Positions 43,083 to 51,482 of a stretch of 64,000 bases of DNA are shown here, one piece after another. Position numbers and translations under genes: made by a program. Within the stretch, counting starts at the first letter, position 1; every line of letters begins with the position of its first letter. Origin of the DNA: Stratiolaelaps scimitus (Eukaryota > Arthropoda > Arachnida > Mesostigmata > Laelapidae); contig JABWDB010000011.1 in assembly GCA_019614645.1 (NCBI GenBank), forward strand, positions 7,823,501 to 7,887,500, written 5' to 3'. The notes under the pieces are model-generated. The model worked only from the letters and a program-made list of their open reading frames with translations. It made no database searches and was not told where the DNA came from.

Positions 43083-44999
43083 AGAGACCTATTGACTTCT
43101 CATCTCTGCTATATCGGTGACTTGTCTCGTGGTTGGCTAGCAAGGCGTTTTCTTTTCTTCGCATTTTCATCTACAACTTTCTTCATTTGTTTCTGTCGAG
43201 CGTTCTCCTTTCCATATTGGACTCAATTCAAAATCGACAGTGTTCCTTCGATGATGATGACTATCTTTTTTCTCACACAGCATCATTACCCTCCTCTAGA
43301 TACGGGGCGATCCTCAATAATCCCGCCTAATGCGAGTGTAGGATTCATGAGGCGCACAAGGTTCGTTCGCCCGCCCGCCTGTTGTTGCCTCGTTCCACGC
43401 CACCCTTTCCCAGGGTCTAGTCTCATTAACGCGCCTAGCGCTTACGACCGTGTCTAATATTCTATCGACCACTTAATTATATATATATATATAGCTGCAA
43501 TAGCACGTATGTATGCTTACCAGGTGGAGCACGGTGTGAACGACATCCTTGCCCGCTTGCCTAGGGGTAGATTGCAGAAGACCGATAAGCATGGTGAACT
43601 TGAGCTTATCGCTTTGGCCAGCCACGCGGAGAACATCTTCAGGCCTCCGTAGCGCGGGTATGGTCACGCCGTTGGCAGCTACTCCGACACTTACAGCGAC
43701 ACCACCAGCAATACTACTATGATTATTATTATTATTATTATTATTTACTCCATTTCCACTGCTGCTGCTGCTGGTGCTGCTGCTGCTGCTGCCAGTATTA
43801 TGATTTGTATTCAAATTGTTCGTACCGGCGGCGGGGCCACCGTTGTTGGCGCCACCATTATTTGTTGTTGATGTTGCTGTTGTTGTTGTTACTGCTGTTG
43901 CTGCTGCTGCTGCTGTTGTCGTCGTCGTCGTTGTTGATGCAGTCGACAATCCCCGGCCTGCCGCCGTTATGGGACCGCCTCCGTCGCCGGAGGCATTGCT
44001 CATTCCGCTTCCCGCCATTGCGCCACCTGCGCCCGCGACCACGGCGCCTGGACCTATCGATTGCGGGGACGGCGACTGGCTGGCTGTGGGGTTCACCCCA
44101 GCCGAGCTGTTCGCCGGCACAGCTGATGTCCCCGCCCCCAACGCCCCCGCACCGGTAGCCTGCTGCTGGTGCAGTTTCACCGCCGCTGTTGTTGCCGGGC
44201 TGCAGCCCGGCGGCGGACTCGAACCAGCTGCCGGGAGGGTGCCAGCGAGCAGAACGGGAGCGTTCGGCGTTTGCTGTTTCGTGACACCTCCATCAGATGG
44301 AGACACTGCAGCAGCGCCCGCTGGAATCGTGGCTGTTTGGCCGGGCCCGACGCCGGAGCATGCGCCCCCATCGATCGAGATCGCTGCACCAGCGCTAGAT
44401 GCGAGTGGTGGATGGGGGCCTACTCGCGTTGTGCCGACGATCACAGTTCCGTCGGGGGTGGTAGCATTGGCTATTGATGCAGCTCCGGCCGAGCTCCCCA
44501 GAAAAGCAGCGGCAGCGGCGGCGGCGCCAGGCGCCGTTGACGCCACCACCACCGCTGGGGGTTTCGGCGTCGGCGTACTCAACGGGGGCGCAACGGCTGT
44601 AGTGGCGGAACTACTCGGAGCGGTCGGATCTGATGCGGCCGTAACAGTCACACATGTATTCGCTGACGCCTGCAGTTCCTGCTGCTGCTGCTGTTGTTGA
44701 TGGTCTTGCTGAGATTGCGTCGTTGCTGCCGGGGGTAATGAGGGGTCAACGGTTGTTGTTGATGAGGACGTCGCCGTGGGCGGCAGAGCAGCTGATGATA
44801 GCGATGCTGGTGACGGTGGTACTGTGCTCTGCGTTGTACTATTATTGCAGCTGCTACTACCGCTGCCACCGTTGGCTATGCAGATGTTAGTATTGTTGCC
44901 GGGTAACAGTTGTTCTTGGTCCTGCTGCTGCGGCGGCTGCGGCTGTTGTTGTTCTTGTTGTTGTTGCTGCTGCTGTTGTTGTTGTTGCTGTTGGTCCAT
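1..44999 (-). CDS. NBEA: Neurobeachin (rugose/NBEA orthologue), 5' part, six exons, runs off left edge
   Basis: This is a BEACH-family scaffold protein gene. Neurobeachins act at Golgi and endosomal membranes in vesicle traffic, bind PKA regulatory subunits, and are needed at synapses. The coding exons read 44999-43521, 22353-22249, 15872-15746, 15075-14885, 13859-13653 and 378-1. All junctions are GT/AG and the phases sum to 829 codons with no stop. Residues 1-449 are low complexity. Residues 450-493 hold the conserved N-terminal block with [10 protein letters not shown]. Residues 494-634 form the armadillo-like part, with [24 protein letters not shown] and [17 protein letters not shown]. 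Residues 635-829 form the lectin-like domain, with [37 protein letters not shown] and FVNGQLAS. The PKA-binding, DUF1088, PH-BEACH and WD40 parts must lie beyond the left edge. The start is the ATG at 44999 because it has a near-perfect ACCACCATGG context. The paralogue LRBA is vertebrate-specific as far as I know, so one arthropod orthologue is expected. Confidence 0.95.
509..573. repeat. (ATT)n array
   Basis: This is a trinucleotide run interrupted once by AATT. It lies in NBEA intron 5 close to exon 6. Confidence 0.9.
2899..2975. repeat. GC-rich minisatellite, 14-bp unit, 5.5 copies
   Basis: The unit is GTAGGCGGCTCGTT. Five copies with a single substitution are followed by a half copy. 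Confidence 0.9.
3834..4031. repeat. Pair of (TA)n arrays
   Basis: Arrays at about 3834-3870 and 3981-4031 are separated by 110 nt of unique DNA. Confidence 0.9.
7021..7098 (-). mobile_element. Family B SINE 3' fragment
   Basis: It contains the perfect hairpin GGCTGACTCTCAGCC, then GGCATTTAACGTCGACAGTA and CTTCGTAAGAAAGCC. The tRNA-like head is lost. Confidence 0.7.
9392..9811 (+). CDS. Unassigned plus-strand ORF inside NBEA intron 5 (139 codons)
   Basis: The frame starts at an ATG with context CTCCATGGCC and stays open 139 codons. Its C-terminal half is acidic ([14 protein letters not shown]). It lies at the edge of a GC-rich island and runs opposite to NBEA. No family is recognised, and an open antisense frame over the same DNA weakens the case. 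It may be a nested gene or chance. Confidence 0.15.
   Translation: MADTAYRDAVEALPSPLGSITSRAWCSNIKLYDDKRGVAGRRFVLVQRDFCSVTFSTFCLDSQRANAGRTEIEKSRTILAAGATIPTPAAGNVRDLLVEDEIDGEEISRSSCFVVDNNTEQELADVSRNECVSLHKGVA
10164..10211 (-). mobile_element. Family A SINE tail fragment
   Basis: The plus strand reads GGTAAAGCTTTATTGATTTA followed by TTAAAGGCACTGCATACAATG, nearly identical to the full-length element's 3' end at 35126. Confidence 0.7.
13653..13859 (-). CDS. NBEA: NBEA coding exon 5 (start of lectin-like domain)
   Basis: The acceptor is CCTGTTAG and the donor is AAG|GTGAGT. The 69 codons are phase 0 at both ends. They encode [20 protein letters not shown] and later [20 protein letters not shown]. 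This is the start of the concanavalin A-like domain that precedes the PKA-anchoring region in neurobeachin. Confidence 0.95.
14203..14237 (-). mobile_element. Family A SINE tail fragment
   Basis: Only the tail remains, with GGTAAAGG repeats and TTATTGGCTTATTAAGG on the plus strand. It is 155 nt from another fragment and probably a separate old insertion. Confidence 0.55.
14393..14477 (-). mobile_element. Family A SINE 3' fragment
   Basis: It has the tail GGTAAAGG...TTTATTGGTTTATTGAAGG (plus-strand reading) and the body ATGCTTAAGCTCTCTTATAT. It sits in NBEA intron 4. The tRNA head is missing. Confidence 0.75.
14804..14867. repeat. Long (TA)n array near NBEA exon 4 donor
   Basis: This is about 64 nt of uninterrupted TA. 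It ends 17 nt from the exon 4 boundary at 14885. Confidence 0.9.
14885..15075 (-). CDS. NBEA: NBEA coding exon 4
   Basis: The acceptor is TCATTTCAG and the donor is AAG|GTAAAT. The 191 nt complete the split Asp codon of exon 3 and end in phase 0. The product reads [18 protein letters not shown] and then [20 protein letters not shown], both signature neurobeachin stretches. Confidence 0.95.
15076..15745 (-). other. NBEA intron 3
   Basis: This is a 670-nt intron. Shortly after the exon 3 donor it holds a B-box-like GGTTCGATCCG on the minus strand (near 15700-15712) and a C-run at about 15666-15675. The first looks like the head of a degraded family B SINE. Nothing else is recognised. Confidence 0.75.
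15746..15872 (-). CDS. NBEA: NBEA coding exon 3 (armadillo-like region)
   Basis: The acceptor is CCCACAG and the donor is GCAG|GTAAAA. The exon has 127 nt, starts in phase 0 and ends one base into a codon. It encodes [19 protein letters not shown] and then [20 protein letters not shown], which match the conserved neurobeachin helices at this position. Confidence 0.95.
16520..16787. repeat. AT-rich minisatellite, 42-bp unit, about six copies
   Basis: The unit starts GTAATTCATTTTTATTTATT and ends ACTCGTAACTATTT. Copies begin at 16520, 16561, 16602, 16644, 16686 and 16728. The three central copies are almost identical and the outer ones have drifted. Confidence 0.9.
18127..18383 (+). mobile_element. 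Family C SINE copy 1 (tRNA-derived)
   Basis: It begins CCCCTGGATGGTCTAGTGG, with a textbook A box TGGTCTAGTGG (18137-18147) and B box GGTTCAAATCC (18189-18199). The head resembles a tRNA-Glu 5' half. The body shares CAGGTACGAGT, GCAAAGGTGGCCC and AATACCT with the copy at 20155. Confidence 0.8.
20155..20399 (+). mobile_element. Family C SINE copy 2
   Basis: It aligns end to end with the copy at 18127, with the same A-box region (TGGTCAAGGGG, diverged), B box GGATTCAAACC (20206-20216), and the body motifs GCAAAGGTGGCCCC and CATAGCAATACCT. It ends in an A-rich stretch. Confidence 0.8.
20965..21002. repeat. (TA)n array
   Basis: This is about 38 nt of uninterrupted TA in NBEA intron 2. Confidence 0.9.
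22249..22353 (-). CDS. NBEA: NBEA coding exon 2 (35 codons)
   Basis: The exon is bounded by a TTTTCAG acceptor and a CAG|GTAAGT donor and is phase 0 at both ends. It reads [17 protein letters not shown] and ends in LDHSSTQLQ. This is the direct continuation of the exon 1 end in neurobeachins, where human NBEA has LVGGEFDLEMNF. Confidence 0.95.
23861..23906 (+). mobile_element. Family B SINE internal fragment
   Basis: It carries GAGGGGTCCGTCTTACGAAG and CCTTATGCCGAAA, the middle of family B. Confidence 0.5.
25003..25038. repeat. GGCGGT-type repeat
   Basis: Repeats of GGCGGCGGT occur at the edge of the GC-rich island in NBEA intron 1. Confidence 0.8.
27720..27810 (-). mobile_element. Isolated tRNA-like element (candidate SINE head)
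   Basis: The minus strand has a B box GGTTCGATCCC (plus 27733-27743). An A-box-like GGTAGTGTACATG lies about 55 nt upstream, with stem-forming GC-rich sequence between. It is not obviously a functional tRNA. No second copy is seen here. Confidence 0.4.
29857..30000 (-). mobile_element. Family B SINE, diverged full-length copy
   Basis: It aligns with the 56463 copy over its whole length on the plus strand: TTTGCGGGCTGACC, then CTTAAACGTTTC, GCTTCATAAGAAGGGCCC, AAATGTGCAACGGTGGAG and CACCTACG. The hairpin is eroded. Confidence 0.65.
30430..31520. promoter_or_regulatory. GC-rich island in NBEA intron 1
   Basis: This is about 1.1 kb of CpG-rich DNA in otherwise AT-balanced intron. It contains a C-run (30486-30499), CAG repeats and long open frames on both strands. 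One minus-strand frame from the ATG at 31498 starts with a hydrophobic stretch like a signal peptide ([20 protein letters not shown]). A strong donor-like AGG|GTAAGT lies on the plus strand near 31457. It could be an alternative promoter or first exon; no family match was found. Confidence 0.3.
32633..32668. repeat. (GA)n array
   Basis: This is a GA dinucleotide run of about 36 nt in NBEA intron 1. Confidence 0.9.
35126..35270 (-). mobile_element. Family A SINE, near full length
   Basis: Read on the minus strand it has a tRNA-like head with an anticodon-arm-like stem (CTCTGGC pairing with GCCAGAG) and B box GGTTCGAATCC. A body with AACTTAAGCATTGTATGCAG follows, then the tail TTTAATAAATCAATAAAGC and TTTACC. 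Confidence 0.8.
36631..36697. repeat. Long (TA)n array
   Basis: This is about 66 nt of TA with a single G interruption. Confidence 0.9.
37203..37284. repeat. (AAT)n array
   Basis: This is about 82 nt of AAT trinucleotides with two small interruptions. Confidence 0.9.
37577..37631. repeat. (TA)n array
   Basis: This is about 55 nt of TA with two G interruptions. It lies just outside a GC-rich island. Confidence 0.9.
38679..38783 (+). mobile_element. Family B SINE, plus-strand copy lacking the tail
   Basis: It has B box GGTTCGATCCC (38689-38699), then GTGCACATTTGCATTC, CCCCCGTCTTACGAGACAAT and CTACCGTCGACGTTCAGG. The hairpin end is missing. Confidence 0.65.
39248..39311. repeat. Compound (TA)n-(GA)n array
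   Basis: TA repeats change directly to GA repeats at about 39281. Confidence 0.9.
41723..41860 (+). mobile_element. Family A SINE, plus-strand copy
   Basis: It contains GACGGCTAAGTCTCTGGCT, B box GGTTCGAGCCC (41766-41776), GAGCTTAAGCATTGTAAAAA and the tail ATTTAATAACACCAATAAAA ending in TTTACC. It aligns with the copy at 35126 in opposite orientation. Confidence 0.8.
43521..44999 (-). CDS. NBEA: NBEA coding exon 1: low-complexity N-terminus plus first conserved block
   Basis: This exon encodes 493 codons ending in phase 0 at a CTG|GTAAGC donor. Residues 3-29 are a Gln-rich run. Long stretches of Thr, Ala, Pro, Ser and Gly follow, then a run of eight Asn encoded by an AAT microsatellite near 43722-43745. 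From residue 450 ([12 protein letters not shown]) the sequence becomes ordinary and matches the neurobeachin start. The reading frame stays open upstream of the ATG for nine more codons (to 45026), but that stretch begins with TTG and has no ATG, so the ATG at 44999 is preferred. A large antisense frame over the same DNA is a shadow of the biased composition. Confidence 0.9.
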
Positions 45000-46700
45000 G
45001 GTGGTGGTGCTTGGGGACGACAACAACAGCAGCGCTGCTGCAGGCCAACGTTGGGGGTTGTCGTCGTAGCTCGCTGCTCAGCGCATCCGGAAGAGGCCTG
45101 CGGGGGCCTGACGGACCTCCGGCGTCGTCGTCGAGTTCGATCGTCGTCGGGACCTCGTCGGGCCACTGAAGCAGGCCACTCCAGAACGCGGCGTGAGAGC
45201 GGCCGCTAGCTTGATCGTGTTAGGTAGCCACCACGCCGATCAGGCAGCAGCGGTCGTTTCGAGCTGCCAGAGTGTCTCCTCGACGCCCGTCACACCACGG
45301 TTGCCGGACTGCAGGAACGGACAATGAATGAACTCACAGGACTACAGGGGATGTAGGTGGTAGGTAGCTGTGGCTGTACGGTGGCCGGGGGAGAGGTACG
45401 CAGCGACGATGGACCGACGATGTCACCAACAACGAACTCACCAACACAAGACACATTCACAGACCTCCGAATCTCTTCAATGATGATGATGATATTCAAC
45501 AAATACGAATAGAGGGGAGTAGGTTGTCGGCTCAGGGGAGGTCGGCTACAGAATCACTATCGCACACTAGGAACGTCTCACAGCATTATCAGCCGACTGA
45601 CTAATCGAGCGGTCGGGCCCACCGACAAAGCAATGGGCAAAATCTCCGCCATCAATAATCGCCTCCCCCCCTCGTCTACTACTGCGGCTGACGCCGATCT
45701 GATGAGCAAATCAGATCGGAGTGGATCAGTGGGGCTGTCTCAAGCCTGTGCGCTGTTTCTCCCCGTTCCACTGACAGGCCACTCTCCGCGACCAGCTCTG
45801 ACAGCGGCCGCACAGCAGCAAGCACAGCACACAACACAAACTCGTCGAACTCGCCCGTCGAACTTAACACGCTACCATTATTTTTACCCGTGTTTGCTGG
45901 GAGCTTCCCTCGGGTTCCTGTTACCCACATGCAGAAGAGAGCCTCAATCTCACTCACACTTTCTCTCTATCTATCAATCTATCCCAGGCTCCGACTCGGC
46001 TGATTTTTACACTGCCGTCCCCGACCTGCGTTCGTACACAGACTTGCAGTGGTCCGCTGCTTACTAGCCAACCGTCTGCCTGCGTGCCAGCCTGACTCTG
46101 CTTGTCGGGCTCTCCGCTCGGCTCCGCCAGTTAACCTCCCTCCCGTTGGCTCGCACGACTAGGTAGGCACTCCTAGGTCGTCTCTTGTCTCTGTATCGAT
46201 CTCTCTCTCTCTCTCTGTTTCTCTCACTGTCTCCCTGCCTCGGCTGGTTGTTGGAGCGCCAGTGGCGCTCGGCTGGCGGTAGCAGCTAAGGCAAGCACAC
46301 TCGCTCGACTCGTCCACTCATCGCCGCTCGTCATCCCAGACACGCGCCAACAGTGCAGACGGCGGCGAGAATCCACACGGGACACGATGGACACCCAGCG
46401 CTCGCACAGCACGAGCTGGGCTGGGCGAGAGAAGCTATTTACCAAAAACAGATGACGAACAGCGCGATCAGCTGAGTGGTGCTCGTAGCCGGGCCGCTCG
46501 TGCGCCCGGAAGTGGCGTATGTTGACGGAACACGGAAAGGGCGGAATCGCGGTGGTGGGAGTGTTGGCCAAGTTGGGAACGCACGCGCGCGCGCGCGCTC
46601 CAGGGAGGAGTTAGTTAATAGCGGTTGGCAGACTCGGAGTCGGAAAATGGGTAACGACTCGAAAAGATCGCGATTGATCTGACTTGTGTGTCTCGACACG
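45000..46700 (-). promoter_or_regulatory. Probable NBEA 5' UTR and promoter-proximal GC-rich region
   Basis: DNA immediately upstream of the NBEA ATG is GC- and CpG-rich, with CT-rich tracts (46198-46222) and a (GC)n run at 46583-46599. This fits a CpG-type promoter and 5' UTR, but no transcription start, TATA box or initiator can be fixed by eye. Frames here have no conserved product. Confidence 0.4.
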
Positions 46701-46990
46701 CTTCACTTTCTCCCATCGTTGAACATCAGCTCGATCTGTGCGAACGTTGTTATCACGTCGGTGTTCGCTATTGACGTTGCATGCGTTGGACACTCTGCGC
46801 AGTCGCGAGCCGGACCCAAGACCGGAAAGCGGAGGCGCGCGGATCCACCCGGAATTGAAGACCACCATCCACAGTACCTTGGTAGAAACGCCGCCAACGA
46901 TACCCGTCTAGTTATAGACATATAGCATGCATTAATGTCTAGAGCGTCATTTTGTAGTGGTACAGTGTTGTTTATTCGTTATCGTGAGAG

Positions 46991-46992
<2 letters not shown>

Positions 46993-47031
<39 letters not shown>
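46993..47031. repeat. (TA)n array
   Basis: This is about 39 nt of TA upstream of NBEA. Confidence 0.9.
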
Positions 47032-47033
<2 letters not shown>

Positions 47034-48282
47034 CTATCCGACGTACACTCTGGCATCACAACACTAACAGTTGTTCGCTCACAGCATTTTGTTTCATCAA
47101 AGTATCGTTCTGATGTATTCACTTGTATAATGCATCAGGGCATATACCAGATCGCAGCAGATCTGTCTCGGCTTAGAATACATAATATAAGAGTAGAAAC
47201 TTCGAGATACTGAACTTTATTGGCCAGTAAGCCCCAATCTAACAGCCACAAGTTTCTACATAAGGCACATGCAAGAACCACCGCGTCCGTTCACAGCACA
47301 GGATTCCAGTGTCTTCATTTAGTTTTTCGATCCATAAATGAGCATTGCCTCGCATTTGAATCGCGATACCATGATAGCCATTGCTCATCCAGCATTGATA
47401 TTGAGTCTCGTGGGCTGACCCTCATCTGACCTGCTTGAATCGGTACCATTTGTGTTTATGTAGCAGCGGTACGCCTTCAAAGACTGTTTATCATGCCCGT
47501 GCACGGCTACGCGACTGATTGCCAGCCTGCCCTAACCACCAGCAAAAGAAATCAACTCGTTGGATGCCCCACTACGCTGCTCCGCCCCGTCGCAGTAGAC
47601 AAAGACGATCGTGCGTTCTCTCTCTTTCTCTCCCTCACGATTTTCGTCCGTATCTTCCTACAAGTGTAGTCCCGCTTTTCTCGACTGTCCTCCATCCTCC
47701 GGCACCTCCGGGTGCAGAGGCGTTGTCCTGCGTTAACCTGGCACTGCCAATGGGACAGAACTGCTCTTTGTCGTGTCGTGTCGCCAGGAGCAGAGGCTGC
47801 TGCTGCTGCTACGCCTGCCGCCGTGGCCGCCGCCGCCGCCGCCGCCGCCACCCGCAGAAACAGACGTCTTCGTCATACCACCGCGCAGCAGCAGCAGCAG
47901 CAGAATGAACAGGAGCCTGCGACTCTCCTGCGGCGGCTGGTGGCCATGGCTGCAACGGTGACGGTACCCTTGCTCCTTGCCCGAGACAGGAGTCTCAAGT
48001 AGTCGTCTGTGTCGGCCCGGCCAGCACGTACACACGCACACGGCACGCGAGCTCCGCTCTCTTTGCTTTCCTTACACCGCGCCCGCTGTCGTCGATTGGC
48101 TGGCGCTCGCCAGCGCCCCCTGGCTCGACTCCTTGGCTCGAGGGCACGCAATCGCGCACGCACAGCCAACTGCTCCCACCGCTGAACGCGCACCACCTTG
48201 GCCTCCGGAGTTGGCCGACCTCGCCACTACTGGCGGTGCCTTCCCATCGCCCATAGACAGGCAGACGGCAATCCGCCGCCAG

Positions 48283-48513
48283 TTATCCAGCCCATGTCGA
48301 TGGAGGGAGCGACGGTGCTTTCGCAACCCGTCCCGCTGCCGCGGACATTAGCCATGGCCGCTCCATCCCGCTGACGTCTCGGGTATCCCTTCCCATCGGC
48401 GATGTCCCGTTATAAGAAATAGTAGCCGAGGCAACATCATTGCCAGTAGCCTTAGCGTAATCTTTGACCTCGAATTTCAAACCGGGCTCCACAACTGTGG
48501 TTTTCGCCGCCAT
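48283..48513 (-). CDS. Short unassigned ORF upstream of NBEA (76 codons)
   Basis: The ATG at 48513 (context CACACTATGGCG) opens a frame beginning MAAKTTVVEPGLKFEVKDYA and running 76 codons to a stop. The first 40 residues look like an ordinary soluble protein, but I do not recognise a family. A (CT)n tract lies just upstream. It could be a small gene, a 5' exon of a longer transcript, or chance. Confidence 0.2.
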   Translation of the reverse strand: MAAKTTVVEPGLKFEVKDYAKATGNDVASATISYNGTSPMGRDTRDVSGMERPWLMSAAAGRVAKAPSLPPSTWAG

Positions 48514-51376
48514 AGTGTGAGACTCTCTCTCTCTCTCTCTCCCATTGAGATTAAGAACTCCCGCCTTTAAGCTTGCGCCCCTATCAGCACCGGTCTTCAT
48601 GATACAATAGTATTGTAACACCGTGCACTGCGCACCTTCAATGGTGGCGGTGGTGATGTACGCTTAGCGAAGGTCTCAGTTGGCCGAGGTGACCCTTACC
48701 AGGCTCCCCACCACGCCTACTCATTGGCCTGCATGCCAAAAACCAGCTGGCTGGCGCCACGCAGAGGCATCATGCTCCACGCGCCCTTCTACCTATGAAC
48801 CACGAAAGAAAAGGGATGAAGGAATTAATCAAGGAAAGCTGACATGAGCTGCTTTCAAGGCGTGGTATCGGTCGGTCGGATGGTTCGGCTGTGCTCCCGG
48901 CTGGAGGTTGCGTGGAAAAGCAAGCCATAGTTGCTGGCAATTAGCCGAAACACATAGAAGACGAGGGGTCGAGGCGAGCCGTTTGAACGCCTCAAGAACA
49001 ACTCATGGGAGCTCGGTACTCAGGAGGTGCTCATGTAAGAAGCGGGAATCAGGCCGGTAGCAAGCATAACAAGGACCGTACCTCCAAACGCGGCTGTACC
49101 TGCGCGTTCAGCCGACAGCGGCATTCATTGACATTGAGGACGCGAAGCAGCAAACAGTAAGAACTAATGGAGAGAATGCCGGCTGATAAAAAGGCCTCCC
49201 GCGCACTATGCCCAGGAGTCAGGCGACCGGGAGGTTTAATGAGAGCGCCGGGGCGGCGGACAGACCGGAGCGAACGAGGCCCTGGGAGGGGAGCAGGGCG
49301 AAGTCGGAATTAGTATTCCTCTAACACAGACGGGGGTGTCGGACGAGCATCACGTCGGCGGGGGGTTGTTAGAATTTCTCGTGATTCTCAGACGACACAG
49401 CTCGGACCATGGGCTCAACTGTTGATGGCTAAGTACAGGCTCGGGTAGAATCAATGATGAGGACAAGAATCGAGAGGCGTTTTGTAGACACGAATCTAGA
49501 CTACAGTTTGGTTACAAGGTGAGAGAATTATATCGTCGGGAAATTGATCCTCTCATATAAAGAGGACGTCCCACTTGCAAAAGAAATTTAAAAAAGACAA
49601 AAATGAAGTCCAGAATTACAGAGGTTTGCACTCTAGACGGTGACGATCAAGGGGATGATAGCTGATATACGCCACCTGTCGGAACTTCATGGCCGACAGC
49701 CGTAACGATCTCAGCGCGACAAATCTTCGCAGGGCCTCCATACGCCTGCGCATTTTAGGGGGAATCTCAGCTCGACTTCTCTAATGCGTGCGTGTTCTGG
49801 CGTGACGCTCGCTAGAGAGTAAAGTGAATATGTTGTTGTCATTAAATCCGACGCCTTGATAATCGCTGATAGTCGTCATTAATTTCGCATAAGGATATTA
49901 GAAAGGATTATTTCGTCTATACGTTTTGGTGGATTGTGATGACATCGCCAGCCATCATCGTATCCCTCAGAGACCGCGTCCATGGAAATCAGTACAAGTG
50001 ACATCGTACTGACAATTAAATCCCTCAAAGCAGAGTTCGCCTTCACCCCTTATAACTGCTCCCCCGTCCCCTATAAAACAGTTCTGTGGTGTCCTCACTG
50101 AACCACTTCACTAAGCGCTAACTCGATCGTATGAATTGGGGGTGTGCCCTTCCAAAAATTTATGAGGGTACATCTCCCAAATCATTCGGTCGTTTATGCC
50201 TCTGCTATTCGAAAACTGGCGATAGACACAGCGTGGAAAAGTACCTCAGAGAGTCTCTCGATCATGAGGGCGCCACATGGCATCCACCTGCTGAGCATTG
50301 TCCATGAGGCTTGTTTCGAAATCGTAGCAAGAAGTTTGACCGCATCCTCGACGATTTTTCCCGGACTTTCGGGCGTGTGAATCACCATCTATTGGTTCGA
50401 AAGCTGTAGAACTTGAGTCTTGACCAGCGTACGGTCAGGTGGATCGGTGCATATCCCACAAGCAGATATTCTCGAAACAGCGCTCCTTCAGGAGTTATGT
50501 CCTTGGACCCATTTGCTATTTTGGTTAGGCTTTTTGTCTTGGGTGTGGGCTCTGTGATCCCCGTATAGGTTTTTTCCTATAAATTTTGTGCAGATGACCT
50601 TTTTTTTCTTTTTTTTTCTAGAGGTTAAAGGTAAATCCTGCACGGACACCAGGCCGCACAACTAAGGTATTTGCCTGATAATGCCAGACTCTTACTGACT
50701 AAACCCAGAACCGATTTTCACTCGGGGCACTGACCGGGACTGCCAAAGATATTACTTCAGTCAGTGCCTTGCAGGGACCGGCAGTTGACTCCAACCATGT
50801 AGAAACTGGCTGACCCCGCCACCTCGGAACGGTGCTTCCTGAACGACACGATAACCTCGGCACAAAAATTGGCTGCCGTTGCTTCGGATGATGCTGTTTC
50901 ACGTTGACGGAGAACAAATACCCGCTGTTCAGCAGTGTGTGCGGGACGTAGGAGTTATCATGAATCCGAACCTTGACTATTAATGAGCATACTACCAGCA
51001 GTCTCTCATGTTATTGTTCGGAAGCCCGAGTTTTATCTCAAACTTAATATGGGTGCTTTCGTAACTAAGTTGTTCTATTGTAGTCCTGCGTGGCCATCCC
51101 CCACCTGGGTAAAGGGTCCTTTGCGCACTGGAGCGAGCTCGGAACAGATACTTTAAGACGGGTTCCCAAACGTGCGTGCAACATTTCGCATGACTCTACG
51201 AGCGTTCCTAGAATCCCGGATTTGCGAATCTCATTGCGGATCCGAAATTTACAAAGCACTCTGTGGCGTTGACTTTGCGTACATTACATGTTTGAACATC
51301 TGCAAGAATAACCTAGGGAATGGAAAGAGCGTGGTGGCGTGCCGCGTTCGTACGTGCATTGCAGTCGAGGGAGACA

Positions 51377-51482
51377 CGTAGGTGCACGGGTCCGATCCCC
51401 GCCGTCGAACATTTGCACGTAACAACAACAGATCGATCTTATGAAGCCTTACGCCGAAGGCAGTTGTTGTGTCGTGAACGTA
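51377..51482 (+). mobile_element. Family B SINE, plus-strand partial copy
   Basis: It reads CGTAGGTGCACGGGTCCGAT, then GAACATTTGCACGT, CTTATGAAGCCTTACGCCGA and GAACGTAC, following the family order. The B box is mutated to GGTCCGATCCC. Confidence 0.6.

Larger units (their letters stand above)
22354..43520 (-). other. NBEA intron 1 (21.2 kb), no recognised gene
   Basis: This is the largest intron, between the low-complexity first exon and exon 2. It holds GC-rich islands at about 24000-25400, 30430-31520, 37650-38000 and 40550-41150. It also holds SINE pieces of families A (35126-35270, 41723-41860) and B (23861-23906, 29857-30000, 38679-38783), one further tRNA-like element near 27730-27810, and long (TA)n, (AAT)n and (GA)n arrays. 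The GC-rich islands give overlapping open frames in several phases, as expected from composition. None was recognised as a protein family. Alternative first exons of NBEA could lie here but cannot be shown from sequence alone. Confidence 0.65.

Noticed and set aside
43816..44700. Long plus-strand open frame (294 codons) opposite NBEA exon 1
   Set aside because: It is the antisense shadow of a low-complexity exon. Its Ala, Pro and Val runs follow from the repeated codons on the other strand.
45000..45026. Nine extra codons before the NBEA ATG
   Set aside because: The extension begins with TTG, not ATG, and the ATG at 44999 has an excellent start context.
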